64,000 nt of DNA. It comes from JAAZKA01 sp034926225 (GTDB lineage: Bacteria > Bacillota > Clostridia > Oscillospirales > QAMX01). Numbering within the stretch: the first letter of the stretch is position 1; each line of letters starts with the position of its first letter. Where the stretch lies: positions 45,921-109,920 of the forward strand of contig JAYFRF010000006.1 of NCBI GenBank assembly GCA_034926225.1, given 5' to 3'. The notes below the pieces were generated by a model. It did not search any database and was not told where the DNA came from. It saw only the letters and a program-made list of their open reading frames with translations. Both the position numbers and the translations under genes were made by a program. This document shows, piece by piece, positions 24,702-32,191 of the stretch.

Positions 24702-25226
24702 ATGACACATATCTTCTATAACGGCACCTACTCCGCCTCCGACGCAAAGCTCCGCTACCGCCGCATGGCAGGTAAGTCCGCTGCCGACATCCGGACGCCG
24801 CCGACGCAGGACGCGCGGTGTATCGGGGATGAATTTTTACGCTTTTACGGCCGGACGATGGATCTGGCGCTTCGCTATACGGGCGGACGCGTACCGGCGG
24901 GGGTGCTGGATGGCGCGTTTGCGATGAAGATCGCGGGGCTGTTCGCGCCGGTCGGCCGCGCCATAGACGAGAGCCGCATGAGCGACGCGCTGGACACGCT
25001 GGAGGCACATGCGCAGGCGGCGAATCTGTGGCTGGACACCGCGCTGAAGAAGCCGGAGCCGTATGTGCAAACGATTTACAACGCCGTGCAGGTAGCCGTG
25101 AACCTCGCGCTCCTATACGAGCCGTTTCTGCCGCGAACCGCCGAGCGGCTGCGCGAGCGGCTGGGCTTTTCCACCTCATGGCAGTTCTCCTCCATCCCTG
25201 CCGGAACGATCCTGGTCACAAAATAG
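24702..25226 (+). CDS. Free-standing MetRS anticodon-binding-domain-like protein
   Basis: 174 residues from the ATG behind AAGAGGGA. It matches only the helical anticodon-binding domain of class I methionyl-tRNA synthetases: FYGRTMDLALRYTGG, MSDALDTLEAHAQAANLWLD, and VNLALLYEPFLPRTAERLRE correspond to the same helices in the complete MetRS at 56.5 kb (DDIWTLLRRTNKYIDETTPW, AALLAPFLPDTAARIRAQYN). There is no Rossmann domain, HIGH or KMSKS motif, so it cannot aminoacylate alone. A methionine-type T-box controls it. It may bind tRNA-Met, act as a paralogous regulator, or be a remnant kept under control. Base use is like the backbone. Confidence 0.78.
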   Translation: MTHIFYNGTYSASDAKLRYRRMAGKSAADIRTPPTQDARCIGDEFLRFYGRTMDLALRYTGGRVPAGVLDGAFAMKIAGLFAPVGRAIDESRMSDALDTLEAHAQAANLWLDTALKKPEPYVQTIYNAVQVAVNLALLYEPFLPRTAERLRERLGFSTSWQFSSIPAGTILVTK

Positions 25227-25312
25227 GTATTTTTGTCAAACAGCCTCTCTATATGAAGGATTACACAGTCTGTTTAAATATAAATTTGACAAAAAGCTGT
25301 GTCGGCAAGCAC

Positions 25313-25341
25313 TTGCGTCATGCCATCATTCGTGGTATAAT
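25313..25341 (+). promoter_or_regulatory. Promoter of the XRE regulator
   Basis: TTGCGT (25313-25318), 17 bases, TATAAT (25336-25341). Confidence 0.6.
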
Positions 25342-25375
25342 ATAACCTATATATAAACACGAAGGACGTGACGAC

Positions 25376-26083
25376 ATGGTACTGGATTTTCCGCGGATGC
25401 TCTCTCTTTTACGTCAGGAGAAAGGCGTCAGCCAGCGAGAAGCGGCGACCTCTCTGAGCGTATCGCAGGCATTGCTGTCCCATTACGAAAAGGGTTCGCG
25501 GGAGCCGGGCTATGCCTTTCTGATCCGTGCAGCGGGCTACTACGGCGTATCGACGGACTACCTTTTAGGCCGTACGATGCAACGGGGGTCCTCGCCAAAC
25601 GATGCCGCCAAGGCCGCGGCAGCCGACGGGGAAGATCGTGATAAGACGGGACAGCAGATGGAGACGCTGCGGGAGACATACGCGCTCCTCTGCGCGCTTT
25701 TCACCCGGGCTGGCGCATCCCGCTTCACCGACGCCGCCGCGCAGTATATGGCCGTCTCCGCCTACAAGGTCATGCGCTACGCCTTCCTCGCCAACGGGAA
25801 ATCCGCGCAGGAGCTGTTCGCGGCCTCCGGCACGACGTTTTCCGAGCTGTCGGACATGCAGATCAAGCGTGCGGAGGCAACCTTGCGTGAGTATGCCGAA
25901 GCCGCCGCCCACAGCCGCCACGAGCCCTCCGACGCCCCCGTGCCCGCCATCAGCCGCGATACCCTCTCCCATGAATACGCCCCCCTTGCCGATTCCGTCT
26001 TAACCCTTCTTCACGCCGTCGACGAGCAGCTGCTGGAGGCCGCTCTTGGAAGCACCGCGAAAAAAAGCGAAAAAAGCTCTTGA
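25376..26083 (+). CDS. XRE family transcriptional regulator
   Basis: 235 residues: an N-terminal lambda-repressor-type HTH (about 6-65; SQREAATSLSVSQALLSHYEKG) ending in the common VSTDYLLGRT, followed by a ~165-residue helical region of unknown role. The helical part may sense or bind a partner. The stop codon overlaps the -35 box of the tRNA-Thr promoter, so transcription of the two units is tightly packed. GAAGGACG precedes the ATG. No target gene is evident nearby, apart from the T-box unit upstream. Confidence 0.85.
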   Translation: MVLDFPRMLSLLRQEKGVSQREAATSLSVSQALLSHYEKGSREPGYAFLIRAAGYYGVSTDYLLGRTMQRGSSPNDAAKAAAADGEDRDKTGQQMETLRETYALLCALFTRAGASRFTDAAAQYMAVSAYKVMRYAFLANGKSAQELFAASGTTFSELSDMQIKRAEATLREYAEAAAHSRHEPSDAPVPAISRDTLSHEYAPLADSVLTLLHAVDEQLLEAALGSTAKKSEKSS

Positions 26084-26108
26084 CAAATGTATGCCGTTCT
26101 GTTATAAT
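26080..26108 (+). promoter_or_regulatory. Promoter of tRNA-Thr/tRNA-Tyr
   Basis: TTGACA (26080-26085), 17 bases, TATAAT (26103-26108). The -35 box overlaps the stop codon of the XRE gene. Confidence 0.85.
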
Positions 26109-26135
26109 AGTCAACGTTGACTCCGAAAAATCTGT

Positions 26136-26211
26136 GCTGGTGTAGCTCAATCGGCAGAGCAGCTGATTTGTAATCAGCAGGTTGCTGGTTCGATTCCGGT
26201 CACCAGCTCCA
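26136..26211 (+). tRNA. tRNA-Thr (TGT)
   Basis: 76 bases with encoded CCA; anticodon loop TTTGTAA reads TGT. Confidence 0.97.
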
Positions 26212-26261
26212 AATTTCCTTTCCCCGGCGCAGGGTTTCTCGGATGTATGACAACTGAATAT

Positions 26262-26346
26262 GGGAGGATTCCCGAGCGGCCAAAGGGGGCAGACTGTAAA
26301 TCTGTTGTCTATGACTACGATGGTTCGAATCCATCTCCTCCCACCA
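26262..26346 (+). tRNA. tRNA-Tyr (GTA)
   Basis: 85 bases with a long variable arm, acceptor GGGAGGA/TCCTCCC, and anticodon loop CTGTAAA reading GTA. Its 3' 43 bases, with the following terminator, recur at 31964-32063. Confidence 0.97.
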
Positions 26347-26403
26347 AGGTAAAAAGTCCTGATTTTCGTTCAAAACGAGTGAAAATCAGGACTTTTTTGT
26401 TCC
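26304..26403 (+). repeat. 100-bp direct repeat, left copy (attL-like)
   Basis: Covers the 3' half of tRNA-Tyr plus its terminator (GTCCTGATTTTC/GAAAATCAGGAC then TTTTTT). It is identical to 31964-32063 except for two G-to-A differences. Duplication of a tRNA 3' end is the hallmark of site-specific integration by a tyrosine recombinase. Confidence 0.9.
26353..26398 (+). terminator. Terminator of the tRNA-Thr/Tyr unit
   Basis: AGTCCTGATTTTC and GAAAATCAGGACT form a 13-bp stem followed by TTTTT. Confidence 0.85.
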
Positions 26404-26674
26404 GTGCATTTCTACGGAATCGCGCGCGAGTATCGGATGGTGTCAGATAATCATATCTTTTAGTCGTCAAATTGTCGTCAGTCGGTAACCGCCCAATAAA
26501 ACTGCGTCTATAATAAAGTCCGACAGACTGATACAATAAACACGGAAACTTAAGTCACCCAAAATGGAGCAGGTGAGAACGCTAAGCCACTCCAAATTGG
26601 AGTGTTTGAGTTACCTGAATCAGTCTGATTGGAGTAAATGAGAATGGACAAAGTCACATTGCTCAAGCGGGAAG

Positions 26675-26770
26675 GTGCAGGCATCCGTATGGACGGAGCG
26701 GATCAGGGCATGCCAAAGCAGCGGAATGTCCGTCGTACGCTGGTGCGAAGAAAGCGGTATCAATCCGAAG
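26675..26770 (+). pseudogene. IS66 family TnpA fragment
   Basis: The frame from 26675 reads WTERIRACQSSGMSVVRWCE and then ESGINPKTY, the well-known N-terminal pattern of the IS66 accessory protein TnpA (W-x-x-R-I-x-x-C-x-x-S-G-x-S-V-x-x-W-C-x-E-x-x-I-x-x-K-T-Y). The reading frame then continues without a break into ribosomal protein L1 sequence, so the remaining TnpA is lost. Confidence 0.7.
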
Positions 26771-26910
26771 ACATATGTGTTCGCAAAGGGCGACCGCGTG
26801 GAGGCCGCGAAGGCCGCCGGCGCCGACTATGTCGGCGATATGGACCAAACCCGCCGCCGAGAAAGGTCAGTATATCCGCTCCTGCGTCGTCGCGTCGACG
26901 ATGGACCCCG
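26768..26910 (+). pseudogene. Ribosomal protein L1 (rplA) fragment with internal deletion
   Basis: VFAKGDRVEAAKAAGADYVG followed by DMD is the central segment of bacterial L1. After it the frame shifts, and KPAAEKGQYIRSCVVASTMD in the second frame is the L1 C-terminus. About 100 or more residues between them are missing. It is fused in frame to the IS66 fragment. The DNA is GC-rich like the backbone, so the source may be this or a closely related chromosome. It cannot produce a working L1. Confidence 0.7.
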
Positions 26911-26915
26911 TTCCC

Positions 26916-28061
26916 CTATTCGCGTCGCTCGCCGTACTTCTTCGCGGAAAGCAGCATCTGCGCGACGTTCTCCGGCGGAACGTCCTCCTGGATGTTATGT
27001 GCGGCGGCGAAGATATAGCCGCCGTTCACGTTCAGCGCCTCCACCGTCTTTTGCACCTCGCGGTCGACGTCCGCGCTCGTGCCGTGGGGCAGCACGTCCT
27101 GCGTGTCGAGGCCGCCGTGGAACACGACGCGGTCCCCGTACGCGGCTTTCAGGCGCCCGGGGGCCATCCCCTCCGCGCGCGGCTGGATCGGGTTTAAAAT
27201 CTCGACGCCGCAGTCGATCAAGTCGGGCACGAGCGGGGACACCGCGCCGCACGAGTGGTGCAGATAGGAAGCCTTCGTGAACTTCTTCGTGAACGCGATG
27301 CGTTCCTTATAGTACGGCGCGACCATCTCCCGCCACATAGAACGCGAGACGAAAAGGCTCCTCTGCGTCGCGAAGTCGTCGCCCGAGGACGTGTAGTGGA
27401 TATACGGCCCGACCGCGCCGTAGTACCGCGAGAGTACGGCCTTTTGATACGCGAGGATCCGGTCGAAGAACGCCGTGATGAAGTCCGGGTCGAGCGCCAT
27501 CTTGATCATGAAGTCCTCGAACCCGCACATCCAGCAGCCGAGCTCGAACACGCCGTACACCGGATGCTCGGCGCAGACCACGTAGTCGGTCTCCTCAAAG
27601 AGATATTTCGCGCGTTCGCGGCAGGCATCGATCTCGGCAGAGTCAATCGACGCGGGGTCCGGCCAGTCGTAGTGGTCGAGGTCCTCTGCCGCCGCGCCTT
27701 TTAAAGGTGTCGTGACGATGTTCCAGTACCGCCCGTCGAACACGCGGCGCATACCCCATTCGTCGATATACTCGGTCGAGGAAATGCGGCGGTAAGTCGA
27801 GCCGCGGGGTTTGAATATCTTGCCGACCGCGCGCGTATCGGTGTCGAACGCGGTCAGGATGCGTTCGTCGATCCGTCCCGCGACGCCGAAGAGCGCCGGC
27901 GCGTCGTCTCGCTTTTCCGGAGTATACCCGAGATAGGAAAGAAGGAACTCCTGGCTGCGGCCCTCCATGCAGGAGAGCGGATTTCCGCCGAAATCGACGA
28001 TCATACGGTCCGGCGTGCGGTGGGCAAGCGTCGCCGCGAAGTTTTCGCGCCGCGTCATCAT
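26916..28061 (-). CDS. Uroporphyrinogen decarboxylase family protein (URO-D, MtaA/CmuA-like)
   Basis: 381 residues. It starts MMTRRENFAATLAHRTPDR, the typical N-terminus of the URO-D-like methyltransferase group, and carries YLHHSCGAVSPLVPDLID, a likely Zn ligand region, and the C-terminal NPIQPRAEGM and FHGGLDTQDVLPHGT segments seen in this group. Members transfer methyl groups between methylated substrates, corrinoid proteins and CoM or THF; true UroD for heme synthesis differs. No corrinoid protein gene is adjacent. GGAGGG precedes the two ATGs. Confidence 0.85.
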   Translation of the reverse strand: MMTRRENFAATLAHRTPDRMIVDFGGNPLSCMEGRSQEFLLSYLGYTPEKRDDAPALFGVAGRIDERILTAFDTDTRAVGKIFKPRGSTYRRISSTEYIDEWGMRRVFDGRYWNIVTTPLKGAAAEDLDHYDWPDPASIDSAEIDACRERAKYLFEETDYVVCAEHPVYGVFELGCWMCGFEDFMIKMALDPDFITAFFDRILAYQKAVLSRYYGAVGPYIHYTSSGDDFATQRSLFVSRSMWREMVAPYYKERIAFTKKFTKASYLHHSCGAVSPLVPDLIDCGVEILNPIQPRAEGMAPGRLKAAYGDRVVFHGGLDTQDVLPHGTSADVDREVQKTVEALNVNGGYIFAAAHNIQEDVPPENVAQMLLSAKKYGERRE

Positions 28062-28221
28062 AAAAATCCCTCCGAAAGCGGTTTTATCGTATTATATCAC
28101 GGAATTGCGGGGCCGTCTACTGTAGAAAACAATGACTTGACATTCACTCGTTACTAAAAGAGCCGTGCCTACCGAATCCTTCCGGTAGGCGCGGCGCTTG
28201 GTATCCATTCAAATATCCTCC

Positions 28222-28324
28222 TTGACATATATAAAATTCTGATATATACTGACAGTACCATTAGTTTCTTGTGAGATAGCCTTCCCCTTCATCCGCCCCG
28301 GTTGCCGCCGGAGCGGAATTTTTT
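28222..28324 (+). other. Short promoter-terminator unit, possible small RNA
   Basis: TTGACA (28222-28227), 17 bases, TATACT (28245-28250), then about 70 bases to a hairpin TCCGCCCCGG/CCGGAGCGGA (28292-28317) and six T. No start codon with ribosome site is seen inside. The rest of the 28062-28467 gap holds another hairpin (28163-28198, GCCTACCG/CGGTAGGC) and nothing else I can identify. Confidence 0.4.
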
Positions 28325-28467
28325 GCGTCGTGGATGATGCCGATAACCTTCGCGCAGAAATCGGAATATTTGTTTATGAGCCAGTTGAATCCTCTGCTTG
28401 CTTTTCTTTCAGCAACATGATATCATGGAAACAGTAACCGGAAACGGAACAGAGGAGTGTGACTGCT

Positions 28468-29712
28468 ATGCGTTGTAATGCAAAAGATACAGCAATTATC
28501 CGTGATTTGGCAAAGCATTACATGGAAATCGCCAATTCTGAAAGACACCGAAAAATGAATCAGCGATTCCGCGACACCAACGATCTGAAGATTGTTCGTC
28601 CGCCTCTGCTGATCGATGAAATACCGTGGCAGCAGATGAATTTCGACGGCTCACTGACCTGTATCTGTGAAGACGAAAGCCTTCGCCGGATCGAATACAG
28701 TTTCCGTATGAATCTGTTCCGTGATAAATATTTCAAATGCGACAATTTCATTATTCCATTCTGGGGCATCAGAAAATCATACTCTTCAACAGGCAACGGT
28801 TTCAACATACGGGAAAACATCATACGTGCCGAAAATACAGATATTCAGTCGCATCATTTCTTTGATATGATTCCGGACGAAGCGGCTCTGGAGGCATTCC
28901 ATCTGCCCGTGATTACTCCGCATCCCGAAGAAGACGCCGAGAACATGGCAAAAATGCAGGAATTGTTCGGTGATACGATTCCGGTGGTATTGGAAGGCGA
29001 AAGCATAATATATCATGCGCCGTGGGATGTCATTCCTCGTCTGCACGGCGTGGACAATGTTCTGTATGATATTTATGATCGTCCTGAATTTCTGCACAAG
29101 ATAATCGGACTGTTCACAGATGCTGCCCGTGCCGAAATGGATCAGAAAGAAAAGTTCGGTCTATACACTTCCGGCAATGTGGGACTGCACTGTACCCCCG
29201 GTTTTGTCACACTTCCCGAAGGAAAGAGCCCCGAAAACGGCACGTGCTGCACAACATGGTTCCGCACGATGGCGCAGATGTTCTCATCGATCTCCCCTGC
29301 CGCACATGAAGAATTCGATCTGCAGTATTCCCGTCCGCTGGCCGAACGCTGCGCCTATACGTATTACGGCTGCTGTGAACCGCTGCATGACAGACTCGAC
29401 TACATTAAAAAATATAAGAATCTCCGCAAGGTCGGTGCCAGTCCGTGGGCCAATGTAGAAAGCACCGCCGTGCAGCTCGGTCATGATTATGTGATGTCAC
29501 GCAAGCCAAATCCCGCTCACGTTGCCATCAAGACCGATCCCGAGGTCATTCGCAAGGAGATCACGGAAACCGTGAAAGCCGCACAGAAATACGGCTGTCC
29601 CTGCGATATCACACTGAAAGATATCTCGACCGTCAGCAACCGTCCCGAGAATCTGATCGTATGGGCTGAAACGGCTTCCGAGGTTCTGGACGAATATTAC
29701 GGCGAAGAATAA
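28468..29712 (+). CDS. URO-D superfamily-like protein
   Basis: 414 residues from the ATG at 28468 (AGAGGAG ten bases upstream; a GTG nine bases earlier is possible). The C-terminal half, with YTYYGCCEPLHDRLDYIKKY, LRKVGASPWANVE and the later EVIRKEITETVKAAQKYG, resembles the TIM-barrel URO-D-like proteins of gut anaerobes, in which a Cys pair replaces the H-x-C metal motif. It may act as a methyltransferase, but no corrinoid partner is near. It lies divergent from the other URO-D gene, both inside the tRNA-Tyr element, and is less GC-rich than the backbone. Confidence 0.75.
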   Translation: MRCNAKDTAIIRDLAKHYMEIANSERHRKMNQRFRDTNDLKIVRPPLLIDEIPWQQMNFDGSLTCICEDESLRRIEYSFRMNLFRDKYFKCDNFIIPFWGIRKSYSSTGNGFNIRENIIRAENTDIQSHHFFDMIPDEAALEAFHLPVITPHPEEDAENMAKMQELFGDTIPVVLEGESIIYHAPWDVIPRLHGVDNVLYDIYDRPEFLHKIIGLFTDAARAEMDQKEKFGLYTSGNVGLHCTPGFVTLPEGKSPENGTCCTTWFRTMAQMFSSISPAAHEEFDLQYSRPLAERCAYTYYGCCEPLHDRLDYIKKYKNLRKVGASPWANVESTAVQLGHDYVMSRKPNPAHVAIKTDPEVIRKEITETVKAAQKYGCPCDITLKDISTVSNRPENLIVWAETASEVLDEYYGEE

Positions 29713-29965
29713 TCAATTTAGCATGATGGCCACAAACAACATGATTATAATGATCTGCCCCATTACCCTCTCCCCCTCTCCCTGAGCACCACATCCATCC
29801 GCACGACCATCCATACCGCGACGATTAAGACTACCGCGACCGCAAGTAGTGTAGCCACGACAAAGGCGACCACGGCGGCGACAACCAGGAACAGCTGTCA
29901 TCCATGCGGAAGCGGTAGACGGGACGATCAAGAGCAACAGTGTCACGATAACGGTCAAGAGCGAT

Positions 29966-30358
29966 ATGATCTCGTCTTCCGTTTCGTCTTTCGTTTCGTG
30001 TTCTGTTTCGTCGGACGATTACAATGCGTCTTGCGCGGATTATACGTACAAGGAGCTTGCCAGAGACCCGTCAAAGTATGAGGGGCTATTGTGTCATGTC
30101 CATGGGGAAGTGATTCAGGTACTGGAAGATGGTTTAGACGTGACGCACCGCATCAACATCACAAAAGATGATTACTATTGGAAGGATACGATCATAGTCA
30201 CTTACACACGAAAAAGCTCTACGGAATCACGTATTCTCGAGGATGACATCGTAGACGTTTATGGCACCTTTTCTGTCATGTATACTTACAAAAGCGTTAT
30301 AGGGGGAGATGTAACCGTACCGATGATCAGTGCAAAGTATGTTGTATTGTCGGAATAA
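29966..30358 (+). pseudogene. 5'-truncated lipoprotein-like OB-fold protein remnant
   Basis: The reading YTYKELARDPSKYEGLLCHV, VIQVLEDG, DTIIVTYTR and the ending VPMISAKYVVL is the C-terminal domain of a widespread Firmicutes surface protein family (Y-K-E-L-A-R-N-P-x-K-Y-x-G). No signal peptide, lipobox or ribosome site precedes it. About 150 bases upstream a Thr-rich linker coding pattern appears in another frame, pointing to a frameshifted or truncated gene. Function of the family is unknown to me. Confidence 0.55.
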
Positions 30359-30497
30359 TACGAATACAATGAGTATCCTACCGGGAGCGGCATGCTCTGC
30401 GGGGTACTATAAATTTTAGGGGCGTGTTTCGGGATACGAGCGGTACAATAAAACGAGGATTCGAGAAATTTTTGCACGGATTTTTCTTGATGATTTT

Positions 30498-30679
30498 AAG
30501 GAACCTCTGATTAAATCCGCCCTAGCCATAAGGTTTTAAAAGTGGTAAAATAGACGCAGCAAGACAGGGGCGGTGCGGAAAAATTAAAAAAGCAGCAGAC
30601 CTTCACTGATTTTGAATATCCTTTTTTCCACGCTATTGCGGGTTCCGCTCATTTAGCGCATTTGTTCAGAGGTTCCTTA
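30498..30679. repeat. MITE-like element with 13-bp terminal inverted repeats
   Basis: AAGGAACCTCTGA at the left end and TCAGAGGTTCCTT at the right end are perfect inverse copies bracketing about 180 bases with no gene. A similar end (TCAGAGGTTCCCTA) is found at 20362. No transposase is present, so it would be non-autonomous. No clear target duplication is seen. Confidence 0.6.
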
Positions 30680-30712
30680 GAATAATATCATAAATAATCA
30701 AGGAGATAAAAG

Positions 30713-31573
30713 ATGGATACTTTATACGATGTAGCGATAATCGGATGTGGGCCGGCAGGGATTTCGGCAGCTATCAACTGTAAAGTAAGGAACAAAAATA
30801 TAATCTTCTTCGGGTCGGAGTTCTGCACGGCAAAAATGTATAAGTCGCCGCAGATATTTAACTACTTGGGTTATCCCAATATCACAGGCGCGGAACTGAG
30901 GGAACTGTTTATTAAGCATGCCTTGGAAGCGGGCGCCGAGTTCACAAAAGAAAAAGTCACCATGGTTGTCCCTATGGGCGATGAGTTCAGCATTGCAGGA
31001 GCTAATGACATCTATAGGGCAAAAGCCGTAATTCTCGCTACCGGAATAACCTTCAAAAAAGCAATAAAAGGCGAATCAGAGTTTTTGGGCAAGGGTGTCG
31101 GCTACTGCGCAACCTGCGACGCACCTTTGTATAGGGGCAAGACTGTTGCGATGCTGGCCTATGATAAAGAAGCCGAAGAGGAAGCAAACTTCCTTTCCGA
31201 AATCTGCAAAAAAGTCTACTTCGTTCCGCTTTATAAGGATATGGGCACACTAAACGAAAAAATAGAAGTCGTAAAAGATACCCCAGTTGAGATTATTGGC
31301 GAAAACAAAGTCACACACCTTGTTCTTAAAAACTCTAAAATCGAAGTCGACGGAGTATTCGTAATAAAAGAAGTTGCTTCCCCCGAACAGCTTGTCCCTG
31401 GTGTGGAGATGGATGGTCCGCATATAAAGGTTAATCGAAACATGGAAACCAATATCGAAGGCTTATACGCTGCGGGCGACTGCGCGGGCAAACCCTATCA
31501 ACTTTCCAAAGCAGGCGGCGAAGGGCAGCTGGCGGCGCTAAACGCAATAAATTATATAGACAGTAAGAAATGA
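30713..31573 (+). CDS. Thioredoxin-reductase-like FAD/NAD(P) oxidoreductase
   Basis: 286 residues. The FAD-binding GCGPAGISAAI motif, the ATGITF segment and the redox-active pair in YCATCDAPLY are all present, with the C-terminal AAGDCAGKPYQ FAD motif. The NAD(P)-binding region (about 115-205) is slightly reduced and lacks an obvious GxGxxA loop, having AMLAYDKEAEE instead, so the electron donor may differ from NADPH. No thioredoxin gene is adjacent. AAGGAGATAAAAG precedes the ATG. It lies inside the tRNA-Tyr element. Confidence 0.87.
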   Translation: MDTLYDVAIIGCGPAGISAAINCKVRNKNIIFFGSEFCTAKMYKSPQIFNYLGYPNITGAELRELFIKHALEAGAEFTKEKVTMVVPMGDEFSIAGANDIYRAKAVILATGITFKKAIKGESEFLGKGVGYCATCDAPLYRGKTVAMLAYDKEAEEEANFLSEICKKVYFVPLYKDMGTLNEKIEVVKDTPVEIIGENKVTHLVLKNSKIEVDGVFVIKEVASPEQLVPGVEMDGPHIKVNRNMETNIEGLYAAGDCAGKPYQLSKAGGEGQLAALNAINYIDSKK

Positions 31574-31644
31574 CAAAGCATTGAAACTCCCGGATAATCG
31601 TTAGCGGAGGTAAACCATATCACCACTACAAATAACGTTTTGCA

Positions 31645-31963
31645 AAAAGGAGACAACGCTCGGCACTTGGAAGATCGTCATCAATGGCGGTAAAGGCAGC
31701 CGGCGTACATTGCCGATCGGCACTCAGCTTTCATGTTTGATTCAGAAAGCTGCCGTGGGGCATGATAAGGATGAGTATATTACCCACACCCCGGGGAGAT
31801 TGCCGTACACACCCGCCAATTTCACGCACCACAGGTATAACCCTGTCATGGACGCGTTCACCGCCTCTCATCCGGAGATCCCGCGACTGTCGCCCCATGA
31901 GCTGCCGAGGACATCTATGCGGTGTCAAAGTACCTCGGTCATGCGAATATTTCCATCACGACA
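31645..31963 (+). pseudogene. Integrase (tyrosine recombinase) remnant next to attR
   Basis: One frame reads GTWKIVINGGKGSRRTLPIG, DEYITHTPGRLPYTPANFTH and LSPHEL, the middle of a clostridial tyrosine integrase (H-E-L-R-H motif, here damaged to HELPRT). After a small deletion and frame change, AVSKYLGHANISITT follows, holding the G-H motif. The sequence then stops exactly where the tRNA-Tyr repeat begins, so the catalytic Tyr is lost. The N-terminal DNA-binding domains are also missing. Confidence 0.7.
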
Positions 31964-32063
31964 GTTGTCTATGACTACGATGGTTCGAATCCATCTCCTC
32001 CCACCAAGATAAAAAGTCCTGATTTTCATTCAAAACGAGTGAAAATCAGGACTTTTTTGTTCC
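31964..32063 (+). repeat. 100-bp direct repeat, right copy (attR-like)
   Basis: Near-identical copy (98 of 100) of 26304-26403: 3' half of tRNA-Tyr plus its terminator. It is not a complete tRNA. It defines the right end of a 5.66-kb inserted segment. Confidence 0.9.
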
Positions 32064-32191
32064 ACATGCTCGTTGGCTTAAGCGGCTGACAAGGGGATTG
32101 CTTTACATACTCATAGGCAGCATTCACAAAAAGCTACATAAATTAATAGGATATAATGCCGTCATATATTAATTGTATGTAGGTGAATATC

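Noticed and set aside
29713..29958. Small minus-strand frame with a hydrophobic start
   Set aside because: It has no ribosome site and lies antisense to a Thr-rich coding pattern, so it is most likely chance.
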